Of a DNA stretch of 64,000 nt, positions 50,957-62,417 are shown in pieces. The DNA is taken from assembly GCA_023846275.1 (NCBI GenBank), contig JAIUJO010000142.1, positions 224,501-288,500 on the forward strand, written 5' to 3'. Each line of letters starts with the position of its first letter. Positions within the stretch are counted from its first letter, which is position 1. Below the pieces are notes generated by a model. That model was not told the DNA's origin and did not search any database. It saw only the letters and a program-made list of their open reading frames with translations. This DNA is from Vanilla planifolia (taxonomy: Eukaryota; Streptophyta; Magnoliopsida; Asparagales; Orchidaceae). The position numbers and the translations under genes were made by a program.

Positions 50957-52522
50957 CTAAAGCTGATCCAACAAATCATCGATGCGTGGTAAAGGGTATC
51001 GGTTACGAATAGTAACCTTATTCAATTCCCTATAATCCACACACAGCCTCATACTACCATCTTTCTTCTTGACGAATAAGACAGGGGCACCCCAGGGTGA
51101 ACAACTGGGGCGTATGAGTCCCTTGTCTAATAAGTCCTGTAACTGAGTCTTCAACTCTGCTAGCTCGGCTGGAGCCATCCTGTAAGGAGCTCTAGCAATA
51201 GGAGCTACTCCTGCCTTCAAATCAATCGTAAACTCCACTTCCCTAGCTGGTGGAAGTCCAAGCAATTCCTTTGGAAAAACCATAGGGAAGTCTCTCACCA
51301 CTGGAATATCTAACATAGGGGTAGTGGTGGCTTGGCTATCGGTCACATAGGCCAACCAACCAGTACAACCCTTACTTACTAACCTCTCCGCCTGAAGAAT
51401 TGAGATCAGGGGAATCTGCCTGTTCAGACCAAAGTATATCACATTCCCCGAACCAGGCACTCTGATCCTGACCTTCTTCTCCCAACAATCCAACACCACT
51501 GCATGGTAGCACAACCAATCCATTCCCAAAATGATGTCGAACTCTGCTAGTGGCACACATATCAACTCTGTCACGAACTCGTGTCCACTAATCAGAATAG
51601 ATCCTTCAATCTTCTGAACAGTGGAAATCTCTTTCCCATCAAGAAGCCTAACTAATAAGGGTTCCTTCAAGTAACCCTTGGATCCTGATATATGATTCCA
51701 GATTCTCTCAGCAACAAAAGAATGAGATGCACCAGTATCAAACAAAGTCATGCACTGCACGTTGCCAAAATAAAGCATACCTGTGATCACCTCTGGTGAC
51801 TCTGAAGCCTGCTGCTGAGTTAAAGCAAATACTCTGGGTTGTCCCCCAGATGAACCAACCGGTCCTGTAATCCTCTGTTTCTTCCTTTCCGGGCAGTCGT
51901 TCCTTATGTGTCCTGGCTGCTGACAGTGGTAGCAAATAATACCCCCAGTCCGAGTACCTGTCTGTTGCACTGGCCTCTCGGAAATAGGCCGTGGTTGCAA
52001 CACGCCCTCCTGAGTACCACGGTGGCCTCCTTGTCTTTTGCCCTTTTTGTTCTGTTGGGCATTTCTGAATCCCTTCCTCTTGTTGTGAGTCTCTCTCTGG
52101 GCCTCCATCCGGGTGTCAATAAGCTCGACGGATCTCGCAGCCTCCACCAAGTCACGAAACCTGGCAAACCGACTCACAACTAACTGGCACTGCAGCATAG
52201 GACGAAGTCCTTCCAGGAACATCTCACATCTGCGCTCCTCAGAAGGCACCAGCTCTGCGGCGTACCTCGCCAGATAAGTAAACCTCGATAAGTAATCGTT
52301 CACTGACATCTGGCCCTGCCTGAGTTGTATAAGTTCCCTCCTGAACTGAGACATGGCAGAAGCCGAAATGTAGCACTCCCTGAATGCCTCAACAAAGTCT
52401 TCCCATGCTATCTCGCTGTTCTGGGCCTCCCAAACACAGCGCGCCGCTGGCCTCTCCACCAGGTAGCAGCCTCTCCCTCCAATACTAGAGCAGCAAGTAC
52501 TACCCTCCTGCCGAGTGGACAT
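50957..52522 (-). pseudogene. Gag C-terminal part, protease and RT start, unit 2
   Basis: 521 codons with the same layout as unit 1: zinc knuckle [14 protein letters not shown], protease DTGA and RT start, ending at the shared TAG (50957-50959). Ser replaces Leu at residue 53 (shared with unit 3). A private Cys replaces Arg at residue 112 (MLQCQLVVS). Confidence 0.9.
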
Positions 52523-52746
52523 CCCAAGGCATCAAACAGCTCAAGCATATGAGCCATCCAGTCATCAGCCACCGCTGGGTCAGCCGACCCACTGAAGCTC
52601 CGCGGACGTAACCGCATAAAGGCATCGATCCAACGATCCACGGCTGGCTCAACTGGCAATGCTGGGATCGTCTCCGGGGTAGGAGTAGCAGATACAGATC
52701 TGCCTCTAGCTGTTCCACGAAAGGGAAGTCTCCTGGTACCAGCCAT
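52408..52746 (-). pseudogene. Gag N-terminal part, unit 2
   Basis: Same Gag N-terminal segment and shared frameshift as unit 1. The upstream ATG that begins MPNDD in units 1 and 3 reads ATA here, so the first start is MAGTRRLPFRG. Confidence 0.87.
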
Positions 52747-52889
52747 ACTATCAAAAGCAACTAATCTGGCATTAGAGTCGTCATTTGGTATTTGGCATAC
52801 AGACTACTATAGTAAATAAAAGAATCCACAGTTCTCCCCACCTTGGGTTGAACTTCTATACATGTCTAGCCCCACTATCCTAACCTAGG

Positions 52890-52901
52890 GCTCTGATACC
52901 A
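52890..52901 (-). other. Primer binding site (tRNA-iMet), unit 2
   Basis: TGGTATCAGAGC on the minus strand, four bases after LTR3. Confidence 0.92.
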
Positions 52902-52905
52902 CTCT

Positions 52906-55900
52906 TGTTACACCCCATATTTTCTTAGGCTGATTTTTGGCATATTTTTTTTTTTTTTTTTTTTTGCATATAGACAGCTCAGATCGTCCCATACCAACCT
53001 GAGTAGCCTACGAAAAACATAAGATATAACACATCATTACACACCTACTTCCTTTAACAATGTGGATCCCATCTCCCGGGTACACCGTCAAATCAGGTTC
53101 ATGACTCCTGAATTAACAGATGGACTCGCGCAATGTTACTCCTACTAGACCCAATACTCCTAACCCATATCGATAGGAGAACCGGTCTAATAGAAGTCTG
53201 AACCCCCAATATTAAGTTCCATAATCATGTAATGACCTCACCATCAAAAATAAAATACATAACATCCTCAGATAAAATATAGCACTCCACACACTATACC
53301 ATCAAGATAATAAAGTAAAACAGTGAATGGAAACTACATCACAAAAATAAGATCCAAGTCCAACAAGTGTAACATTATCCAACCAGAAACATAAGTCAGA
53401 ATTACCCTCACATATTACATGACATATGAGAATAACAATCTCATTAAATACATCCAACAACAACAATCAACAAACCAGAATATCTCAGACAATCACAAAT
53501 CAGATATCCTCCACAAGCCTGCTGACCACGATCCCACCTAATCAGGTAGCGTCAAGTCTGCCGAGCCACTGAAATATGTAACACAGGAATGAGCTACGCC
53601 CAGTAGGAAAGACAGCTAGTAAAACTCACATGCAAGAGAAGGATAATAGCAAAAATATAGGAATACAGCATAACAATATATGGTGGATAGGCACTCTAAG
53701 TTCCAGACTCCGACCAATCACAGTCACCCCCAGTCACAACAGAGTAGCTCTCCTCTGTGCTTCCAGGTAGCATGCCAGCGGGACACGCCCATCTCTGCGC
53801 ATGCATGGCGCCTAGCACCCGACACCGCAGCGTCTCTCGTCAATCAATCTTCTGGAGACTATAGACAAACCCGTCACATAGATCTCTAGCCAACGTGAGA
53901 CACCCTGGCTAGCCACGGCGAGTCACCCCTGCCGCTGCCACTCTCAGGCACGTAGGCCTACACTCGTGGACCAGAAGAGGTCGACTCAGCCACCGTCCCA
54001 AGAAGTCCTCTCCCAACAATTTCCATAGAAGCCACGCCCCTACAGTCATTGCCAAGCTTTAACTCCAAGATTCGGCAACATGTGTCCAGATACAACAAGG
54101 CGCATACCAGTCCACATGTATACTGTGAAAGTTAAGTCTGAACCGCACAGTTACCTACCACAACTACCCTAAAACATCATATAGGGTCTATAGTAGTCCG
54201 GTCCAGTATGCCAATCCATAAAATATGCCCACACTGAGTAAACTGACTCAATCCATGCCCTTTGCCATCCAAGCAATACAACTATACCAGTTACTGACTG
54301 TTCTGGTAGCATCTATGTACCATACCTCTGTATGACTGTTTTCAACTGTACTGTCGTCACTAATAACATTTTTCCCTACTTCAGGAAATTTTTAAATTCC
54401 GTAATCAATTTCCGTCTTTATCCATTTTTCGAAATTCGGAATAGTTTCCGAATTTAAATTCCACATATATCCTTTTTCCAAAAATTCGGATTAATTTCCG
54501 AATTAAATATTCTGCAAATTATTTTTGCGAAAATTCGGATTAAATTTCCGAATTAAATTTTCCCATAATCCTTTTTCCGAAATTCGGATTAATTTCCGAA
54601 TTAAATATTCTGCATTTTCTTTTTCCAAAAATTCGGAATAAATTTCCGAATTTAATTCCTCCCGTTTTTTTTTCTCTTCCGCGCCGCATTAAATTATTTC
54701 CGTAAATTCGGAATTAATTTCCGAATTATAATCCTTTTTCTTCTCTCTCATCCGCGCCCATTAAGTTAATAATTGTTAATTAATTAATTTACGATTAATT
54801 ATTAACTAATTAACTAAATCCTAATCCATCTCCTTCCTCCGCCCGGCGCCCGCGAAACCCTAGCCGACGAATTCTCCGGGAAATTCCGTTTTCCCCCGTC
54901 GATTTCCGGCGACCGAGATCAAGGAGAACATGTTCGTACTATCCTAACATTCCAATGATGTCACTAATTCCTAAGATTAAATCAAAATTTCCTTCGAAGG
55001 AGTTTCATCCGATCCCTAATTGACAATTTAAGAAATTAAACGATTCCAGCAATTGAAAACCACCTTAACATGGTTAAGCACATAATCAACTCAACATATG
55101 CTTGGTAAATTTCCCGAATTCGGCGGGTATAATTTTCCGAAACCCTAAAACCTAACATGCTAAAATTATAATACTGCAATGCATTTCCGACTTCAAAATT
55201 TCAATCACATGCTCAGATAGACATTAACAACATATTCCATGCTTTAATTTTGCTAAATAACTAATTTAATTTCTGAATTCCTACCTTTCTTCTCCGGCGA
55301 CGGTGAAGCTCACACGCGACCCACCGCTGCTCCTCGCCGAACGAAACCGGTACCAATCGATTCTCCTCGGTCCCGCGAACCTCCAGGTACAAAAAGCCCC
55401 TTGAAAGGCTGCCGGAAAATATCGCCGTTCGCCGCGAACGCCTCGTCTCCGGCCACCGCTCGAAAACCCTAACAGCCGAAATTAATCGGGTTAAATACCC
55501 AGCTTAAACCGGTAATAACCCGTTAAGAACCCATTAAGTGCCGGTTGACCTTCTAATAACGCCGCTTAAACCCGATCAGCCGGTTAATCTCCACCGCTGA
55601 TCTCGTCCGTCCGATCCGCTTATCCGCGGCTTATCCAACCGCACGCGCAAACGCACTCGGCGAACCGCCCCCCGCCTTCGCTGAACCGTTCCGGTCCGGT
55701 TCACGCGCGGTAAAAACCAAATTCTGGTCTAATGGACCGATTTAAATAGATTTTCGAATTTCCAAAAATCCAATTAAACAGGGAAAATTACTTAAAAATT
55801 CCTCGGTGCTCCAAAAATCCCCAGAAAATTTCAGAAATTCCAACAGCCTCCAATTGAGCTCCTGGCTCATCCTACTGTCGATCTGAAATTATCCAAGCCA

Positions 55901-55948
55901 TAATTTAATTATTGAAGATTAAACATATAATTTTTACCGGGTATAACA
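52906..55948 (-). repeat. LTR3 (inner hybrid LTR)
   Basis: 3,043 bp with the same two-block mosaic as LTR2. Private variants include TTTTCTTAGGC near 52921, CCATAATCATG near 53221, an extra C in a C-run near 55670, and a T-run of 21. These private variants argue that LTR2 and LTR3 are real separate copies and not one sequence entered twice by the assembler. Confidence 0.92.
54432..54727. repeat. Hairpin motif cluster in LTR3
   Basis: Same six inverted repeats and spacing as in LTR1. Confidence 0.8.
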
Positions 55949-55961
55949 ATCTCCCCACCTT
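55949..55961 (-). other. Polypurine tract, unit 3
   Basis: AAGGTGGGGAGAT immediately upstream (minus sense) of LTR3. Confidence 0.85.
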
Positions 55962-56074
55962 ATCAGGAATTTCGCCCTCGAAATTCAGCAAGAAGTTCCG
56001 GCCACTTTTCCGCAATATCCTGCTCTCAAACCTCTCCGCCAGAAAACACTCCTCAAATTCCTGTACATCTTGAC
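55962..56074 (-). pseudogene. Integrase remnant, unit 3
   Basis: Identical in layout to units 1 and 2: TAA stop, short zinc-domain-like stub, then the polypurine tract. Confidence 0.72.
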
Positions 56075-57403
56075 TTATCCAGGGTACATAGCCAAAGTTC
56101 CATAATGAGCCTCTCGAAGGATCCTCTTCTTGAACTCCCGATGTGATGGCACACACCAGCGACTCCTGAAAGTCAAAATGTCGTCTCTGAGAGCAAAGTC
56201 TCTTCCCAATCCCTGCGATGCCAACTCAAACTTCTCCTTCAGCTCTTCATCGCAATGCTGAAGATCACGCATCTCAGATAACCAGTCAGCCCGAATAGTC
56301 AACGAACTGAGTCTGTGAGCCAGTCTCTGAACAGACAACTGTTCCTGACATCTCTCAACATCCCAATCCAAGTCTGCTATAGATTCGTAAGCTATCACAG
56401 TATGCACAACTGCGTGTCTGCTCAAGGCATCAGCCACCGGATTAGCCTTCCCCTCGCAGTAGTTTATTGTCAACTCGTAATCTTTTATCAGTTCCAACCA
56501 CCTCCTCTGCCTCAAGTTCAGTTCCTTCTGAGTGAACAGATACTTAAGACTCTTGTGGTCGGAGAAGCAATCTACAGGAACTCCGTACAAATAATGTCTC
56601 CATATCTTCAAGGCAAAAATGACAGCAGCTAACTCCAAATCATGAGTGGGATAATTCTTCTCATGATCCTTCAGTTGCCTCGAAGCATATGCTATAACTC
56701 TACTATCCTGCATCAGTACGGCTCCCAAGCCTATATGTGAAGCATCAGTATACATCTGATACGGCTTCTCCTGTGTAGGTAACATCAATACTGGAGCGGT
56801 GCTAAGCCTCTGCTTCAGCTTTAGGAAACTGTTCTCACAACTCTCTGACCACTCAAAAGATTTTCCCTTCCGGGTCAACTGTGTTAGTGGAGCGGCCAGT
56901 CTAGAAAAGTGAGGAACAAATTTCCTATAGTATCCAACCAAACCAAGGAAACTCCGGATCTCAGTGACAGAAGATGGCCGTTTCTAATCAATAATAGCTC
57001 GTATCTTGTTAGGATCAACAGCTACGCCTTCTGTACTGACAATGTGTCCCAAGAAGGCTACAGAGTCCAACCAAAAGGAACACTTGGAGAATTTTGCATA
57101 CAGCTCATTCTCCCGCAACACTGAAAGCACAGTCCTCAACTGATCTGCATGAGTTTCCCTATCTCTGGAATAAATCAATATATCATCTATAAAGATGATC
57201 ACAAACCGATCCAGAAAGGCATGAAACACTCAATGTATCAGGTTCATAAATACTGCTGGAGCATTAGTCAATCCAAAAGGTAACACTGTGAACTCGTAAT
57301 GCCCATATCTAGTACGGAATGTTGTTTTGGGTACATCAGAATCTCTAATCCAGATCTGGTGATAACCCGAGCGTAAATCAATCTTGGAGAACACAGTTGC
57401 TCC
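56075..57403 (-). pseudogene. RT palm and RNase H region, unit 3 (two internal stops)
   Basis: Same segment as in unit 2, with the shared TGA (57230-57232) and the TAG at 56984-56986 common to units 2 and 3. Private substitutions are Thr for Ala in [10 protein letters not shown] and His for Arg in DLQHCDEEL. The RT IDD and RNase H motifs remain readable, but the frame is broken at the same points. Confidence 0.9.
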
Positions 57404-57896
57404 CTAAAGCTGATCCAACAAATCATCGATGCGTGGTAAAGGGTATCGGTTACGAATAGTAACCTTATTCAATTCCCTATAATCCACACACAGCCTCATA
57501 CTACCATCTTTCTTCTTGACGAATAAGACAGGGGCACCCCAGGGTGAACAACTGGGGCGTATGAGTCCCTTGTCTAATAAGTCCTGTAACTGAGTCTTCA
57601 ACTCTGCTAGCTCGGCTGGAGCCATCCTGTAAGGAGCTCTAGCAATAGGAGCTACTCCTGCCTTCAAATCAATCGTAAACTCCACTTCCCTAGCTGGTGG
57701 AAGTCCAAGCAATTCCTTTGGAAAAACCATAGGGAAGTCTCTCACCACTGGAATATCTAACATAGGGGTAGTGGTGGCTTGGCTATCGGTCACATAGGCC
57801 AACCAACCAGTACAACCCTTACTTACTAACCTCTCCGCCTGAAGAATTGAGATCAGGGGAATCTGCCTGTTCAGACCAAAGTATATCACATTCCCG
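57404..57896 (-). pseudogene. Post-frameshift linker and RT start, unit 3
   Basis: Homologous reading resumes here in another frame after a one-base deletion in a C-run at about 57893-57896. It covers [10 protein letters not shown] through the RT N-terminus ([18 protein letters not shown]) and stops at the shared TAG at 57404-57406. Upstream codons of this open frame, to 58006, are out-of-frame shadow. Confidence 0.87.
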
Positions 57897-58968
57897 AACC
57901 AGGCACTCTGATCCTGACCTTCTTCTCCCAACAATCCAACACCACTGCATGGTAGCACAACCAATCCATTCCCAAAATGATGTCGAACTCTGCTAGTGGC
58001 ACACATATCAACTCTGTCACGAACTCGTGTCCACTAATCAGAATAGATCCTTCAATCTTCTGAACAGTGGGAATCTCTTTCCCATCAAGAAGCCTAACTA
58101 ATAAGGGTTCCTTCAAGTAACCCTTGGATCCTGATATATGATTCCAGATTCTCTCAGCAACAAAAGAATGAGATGCACCAGTATCAAACAAAGTCATGCA
58201 CTGCACGTTGCCAAAATAAAGCATACCTGTGATCACCTCTGGTGACTCTGAAGCCTGCTGCTGAGTTAAAGCAAATACTCTGGGTTGTCCCCCAGATGAA
58301 CCAACCGGTCCTGTAATCCTCTGTTTCTTCCTTTCCGGGCAGTCGTTCCTTATGTGTCCTGGCTGCTGACAGTGGTAGCAAATAATACCCCCAGTCCGAG
58401 TACCTGTCTGTTGCACTGGCCTCTCGGAAATAGGCCGTGGTTGCAACACGCCCTCCTGAGTACCACGGTGGCCTCCTTGTCTTTTGCCCTTTTTGTTCTG
58501 TTGGGCATTTCTGAATCCCTTCCTCTTGTTGTGAGTCTCTCTCTGGGCCTCCATCCGGGTGTCAATAAGCTCGACGGATCTCGCAGCCTCCACCAAGTCA
58601 CGAAACCTGGCAAACCGACTCACAACTAACTGGCGCTGCAGCATAGGACGAAGTCCTTCCAGGAACATCTCACATCTGCGCTCCTCAGAAGGCACCAGCT
58701 CTGCGGCGTACCTCGCCAGATAAGTAAACCTCGATAAGTAATCGTTCACTGACATCTGGCCCTGCCTGAGTTGTATAAGTTCCCTCCTGAACTGAGACAT
58801 GGCAGAAGCCGAAATGTAGCACTCCCTGAATGCCTCAACAAAGTCTTCCCATGCTATCTCGCTGTTCTGGGCCTCCCAAACACAGCGCGCCGCTGGCCTC
58901 TCCACCAGGTAGCAGCCTCTCCCTCCAATACTAGAGCAGCAAGTACTACCCTCCTGCCGAGTGGACAT
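57886..58968 (-). pseudogene. Gag C-terminal part and protease, unit 3 (private frameshift)
   Basis: 360 codons. It agrees with units 1 and 2 through the zinc knuckle and protease DTGA to RIRVPGSG, then ends because one C is missing from the CCCC found in the other units. It has Ser at residue 53 like unit 2, and a private Pro for Ser at residue 300 (GKEIPTVQK). Confidence 0.9.
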
Positions 58969-59237
58969 CCCAAGGCATCAAACAGCTCAAGCATATGAGC
59001 CATCCAGTCATCAGCCACCGCTGGGTCAGCCGACCCACTGAAGCTCCGCGGACGTAACCGCATAAAGGCATCGATCCAACGATCCACGGCTGGCTCAACT
59101 GGCAATGCTGGGATCGTCTCCGGGGTAGGAGTAGCAGATACAGATCTGCCTCTAGCTGTTCCACGAAAGGGAAGTCTCCTGGTACCAGCCATACTATCAA
59201 AAGCAACTAATCTGGCATTAGAGTCGTCATTTGGCAT
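58854..59237 (-). pseudogene. Gag N-terminal part, unit 3
   Basis: 127 codons as in unit 1 with the MPNDD start intact, ending at the shared frameshift. A one-base deletion in a C-run near 59281-59284, upstream of Gag, is private to this unit. Confidence 0.88.
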
Positions 59238-59334
59238 TTGGCATACAGACTACTATAGTAAATAAAAGAATCCACAGTTCTCCCACCTTGGGTTGAACTT
59301 CTATACATGTCTAGCCCCACTATCCTAACCTAGG

Positions 59335-59346
59335 GCTCTGATACCA
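59335..59346 (-). other. Primer binding site (tRNA-iMet), unit 3
   Basis: TGGTATCAGAGC on the minus strand, four bases after LTR4. Confidence 0.92.
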
Positions 59347-59874
59347 CTCTTGTTACACCCCATATTTTCCTAGGCTGATTTTTGGCATATTTTTTTTTTT
59401 TTTTTTTTTGCATATAGACAGCTCAGATCGTCCCATACCAACCTGAGTAGCCTACGAAAAACATAAGATATAACACATCATTACACACCTACTTCCTTTA
59501 ACAATGTGGATCCCATCTCCCGGGTACACCGTCAAATCAGGTTCATGACTCCTGAATTAACAGATGGACTCGCGCAATGTTACTCCTACTAGACCCAATA
59601 CTCCTAACCCATATCGATAGGAGAACCGGTCTAATAGAAGTCTGAACCCCCAATATTAAGTTCCATAGTCATGTAATGACCTCACCATCAAAAATAAAAT
59701 ACATAACATCCTCAGATAAAATATAGCACTCCACACACTATACCATCAAGATAATAAAGTAAAACAGTGAATGGAAACTACATCACAAAAATAAGATCCA
59801 AGTCCAACAAGTGTAACATTATCCAACCAGAAACATAAGTCAGAATTACCCTCACATATTACATGACATATGAG

Positions 59875-59897
59875 NNNNNNNNNNNNNNNNNNNNNNN
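59875..59897. other. Run of 23 N (assembly gap)
   Basis: The other LTRs have AAT at this point between GACATATGAG and AACAATCTC. About three real bases are therefore replaced by 23 N, and the gap length is arbitrary. Confidence 0.95.
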
Positions 59898-60895
59898 AAC
59901 AATCTCATTAAATACATCCAACAACAACAATCAACAAACCAGAATATCTCAGACAATCACAAATCAGATATCCTCCACAAGCCTGCTGACCACGATCCCA
60001 CCTAATCAGGTAGCGTCAAGTCTGCCGAGCCACTGAAATATGTAACACAGGAATGAGCTACGCCCAGTAGGAAAGACAGCTAGTAAAACTCACATGCAAG
60101 AGAAGGATAATAGCAAAAATATAGGAATACAGCATAACAATATATGGTGGATAGGCACTCTAAGTTCCAGACTCCGACCAATCACAGTCACCCCCAGTCA
60201 CAACAGAGTAGCTCTCCTCTGTGCTTCCAGGTAGCATGCCAGCGGGACACGCCCATCTCTGCGCATGCATGGCGCCTAGCACCCGACACCGCAGCGTCTC
60301 TCGTCAATCAATCTTCTGGAGACTATAGACAAACCCGTCACATAGATCTCTAGCCAACGTGAGACACCCTGGCTAGCCACGGCGAGTCACCCCTGCCGCT
60401 GCCACTCTCAGGCACGTAGGCCTACACTCGTGGACCAGAAGAGGTCGACTCAGCCACCGTCCCAAGAAGTCCTCTCCCAACAATTTCCATAGAAGCCACG
60501 CCCCTACAGTCATTGCCAAGCTTTAACTCCAAGATTCGGCAACATGTGTCCAGATACAACAAGGCGCATACCAGTCCACATGTATACTGTGAAAGTTAAG
60601 TCTGAACCGCACAGTTACCTACCACAACTACCCTAAAACATCATATAGGGTCTATAGTAGTCCGGTCCAGTATGCCAATCCATAAAATATGCCCACACTG
60701 AGTAAACTGACTCAATCCATGCCCTTTGCCATCCAAGCAATACAACTATACCAGTTACTGACTGTTCTGGTAGCATCTATGTACCATACCTCTGTATGAC
60801 TGTTTTCAACTGTACTGTCGTCACTAATAACATTTTTCCCTACTTCAGGAAATTTTTAAATTCCGTAATCAATTTCCGTCTTTATCCATTTTTCG

Positions 60896-61191
60896 AAATT
60901 CGGAATAGTTTCCGAATTTAAATTCCACATATATCCTTTTTCCAAAAATTCGGATTAATTTCCGAATTAAATATTCTGCAAATTATTTTTGCGAAAATTC
61001 GGATTAAATTTCCGAATTAAATTTTCCCATAATCCTTTTTCCGAAATTCGGATTAATTTCCGAATTAAATATTCTGCATTTTCTTTTTCCAAAAATTCGG
61101 AATAAATTTCCGAATTTAATTCCTCCCGTTTTTTTTTCTCTTCCGCGCCGCATTAAATTATTTCCGTAAATTCCGAATTAATTTCCGAATT
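60896..61191. repeat. Hairpin motif cluster in LTR4
   Basis: Same six inverted repeats. The last carries the LTR4-specific G-to-C change at 61174 (ATTCCGA), which breaks that stem. Confidence 0.8.
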
Positions 61192-62412
61192 ATAATCCTT
61201 TTTCTTCTCTCTCATCCGCGCCCATTAAGTTAATAATTGTTAATTAATTAATTTACGATTAATTATTAACTAATTAACTAAATCCTAATCCATCTCCTTC
61301 CTCCGCCCGGCGCCCGCGAAACCCTAGCCGACGAATTCTCCGGGAAATTCCGTTTTCCCCCGTCGATTTCCGGCGACCGAGATCAAGGAGAACATGTTCG
61401 TACTATCCTAACATTCCAATGATGTCACTAATTCCTAAGATTAAATCAAAATTTCCTTCGAAGGAGTTTCATCCGATCCCTAATTGACAATTTAAGAAAT
61501 TAAACGATTCCAGCAATTGAAAACCACCTTAACATGGTTAAGCACATAATCAACTCAACATATGCTTGGTAAATTTCCCGAATTCGGCGGGTATAATTTT
61601 CCGAAACCCTAAAACCTAACATGCTAAAATTATAATACTGCAATGCATTTCCGACTTCAAAATTTCAATCACATGCTCAGATAGACATTAACAACATATT
61701 CCATGCTTTAATTTTGCTAAATAACTAATTTAATTTCTGAATTTCCTACCTTTCTTCTCCGGTGACGGTGAAGCTCACACGCGACCCACCGCTGCTCCTC
61801 GCCGAACGAAACCGGTACCAATCGATTCTCCTCGGTCCCGCGAACCTCCAGGTACAAAAAGCCCCTTGAAAGGCTGCCGGAAAATATCGCCGTTCGCCGC
61901 GAACGCCTCGTCTCCGGCCACCGCTCGAAAACCCTAACAGCCGAAATTAATCGGGTTAAATACCCAGCTTAAACCGGTAATAACCCGTTAAGAACCCATT
62001 AAGTGCCGGTTGACCTTCTAATAACGCCGCTTAAACCCGATCAGCCGGTTAATCTCCACCGCTGATCTCGTCCGTCCGATCCGCTTATCCGCGGCTTATC
62101 CAACCGCACGCGCAAACGCACTCGGCGAACCGCCCCCGCCTTCGCTGAACCGTTTCGGTCCGGTTCACGCGCGGTAAAAACCAAATTCCGGTCTAATGGA
62201 CCGATTTAAATAGATTTTCGAATTTCCAAAAATCCAATTAAACAGGGAAAATTACTTAAAAATTCCTCGGTGCTCCAAAAATCCCCAGAAAATTTCAGAA
62301 ATTCCAACAGCCTCCAATTGAGCTCCTGGCTCATCCTACTGTCGATCTGAAATTATCCAAGCCATAATTTAATTATTGAAGATTAAACATATAATTTTTA
62401 CCGGGTATAACA

Positions 62413-62417
62413 GTGCA
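62413..62417. repeat. Target-site duplication GTGCA, right copy
   Basis: Exact match to 40013-40017, directly adjacent to the TATAACA end of LTR4. Confidence 0.9.

Larger units (their letters stand above)
40018..62412 (-). mobile_element. Tandem array of a Ty3/gypsy LTR retrotransposon (4 LTRs, 3 internal regions)
   Basis: Read on the minus strand the order is LTR4-int3-LTR3-int2-LTR2-int1-LTR1, with a period of about 6,445 bp. LTRs start TGTTATACCCGG and end GGGGTGTAACA. A primer binding site for initiator tRNA-Met (TGGTATCAGAGC) follows LTR4, LTR3 and LTR2, and a polypurine tract (AAGGTGGGGAGAT) precedes LTR3, LTR2 and LTR1. Gag, protease, RT and RNase H order is Ty3/gypsy. The long LTRs and Gag type suggest the Tekay/Del chromovirus group, though no chromodomain remains to confirm this. 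Neighbouring units share LTRs and only one target duplication flanks the whole, so this is one insertion later amplified, not three insertions. Confidence 0.93.
59351..62412 (-). repeat. LTR4 (outer 5' LTR)
   Basis: 3,062 positions including 23 N. It matches LTR2 and LTR3 in its left part. It differs from all other LTRs at five right-part sites: 61174, an extra T near 61742, 61763, 62155 and 62189. Its end TATAACA at 62412 directly abuts the right GTGCA duplication. Confidence 0.9.

Noticed and set aside
40018..62412. Three independent insertions at a hotspot
   Set aside because: Adjacent internal regions share a single LTR, there are no internal target duplications, and the inner LTRs are recombinants of the outer two.
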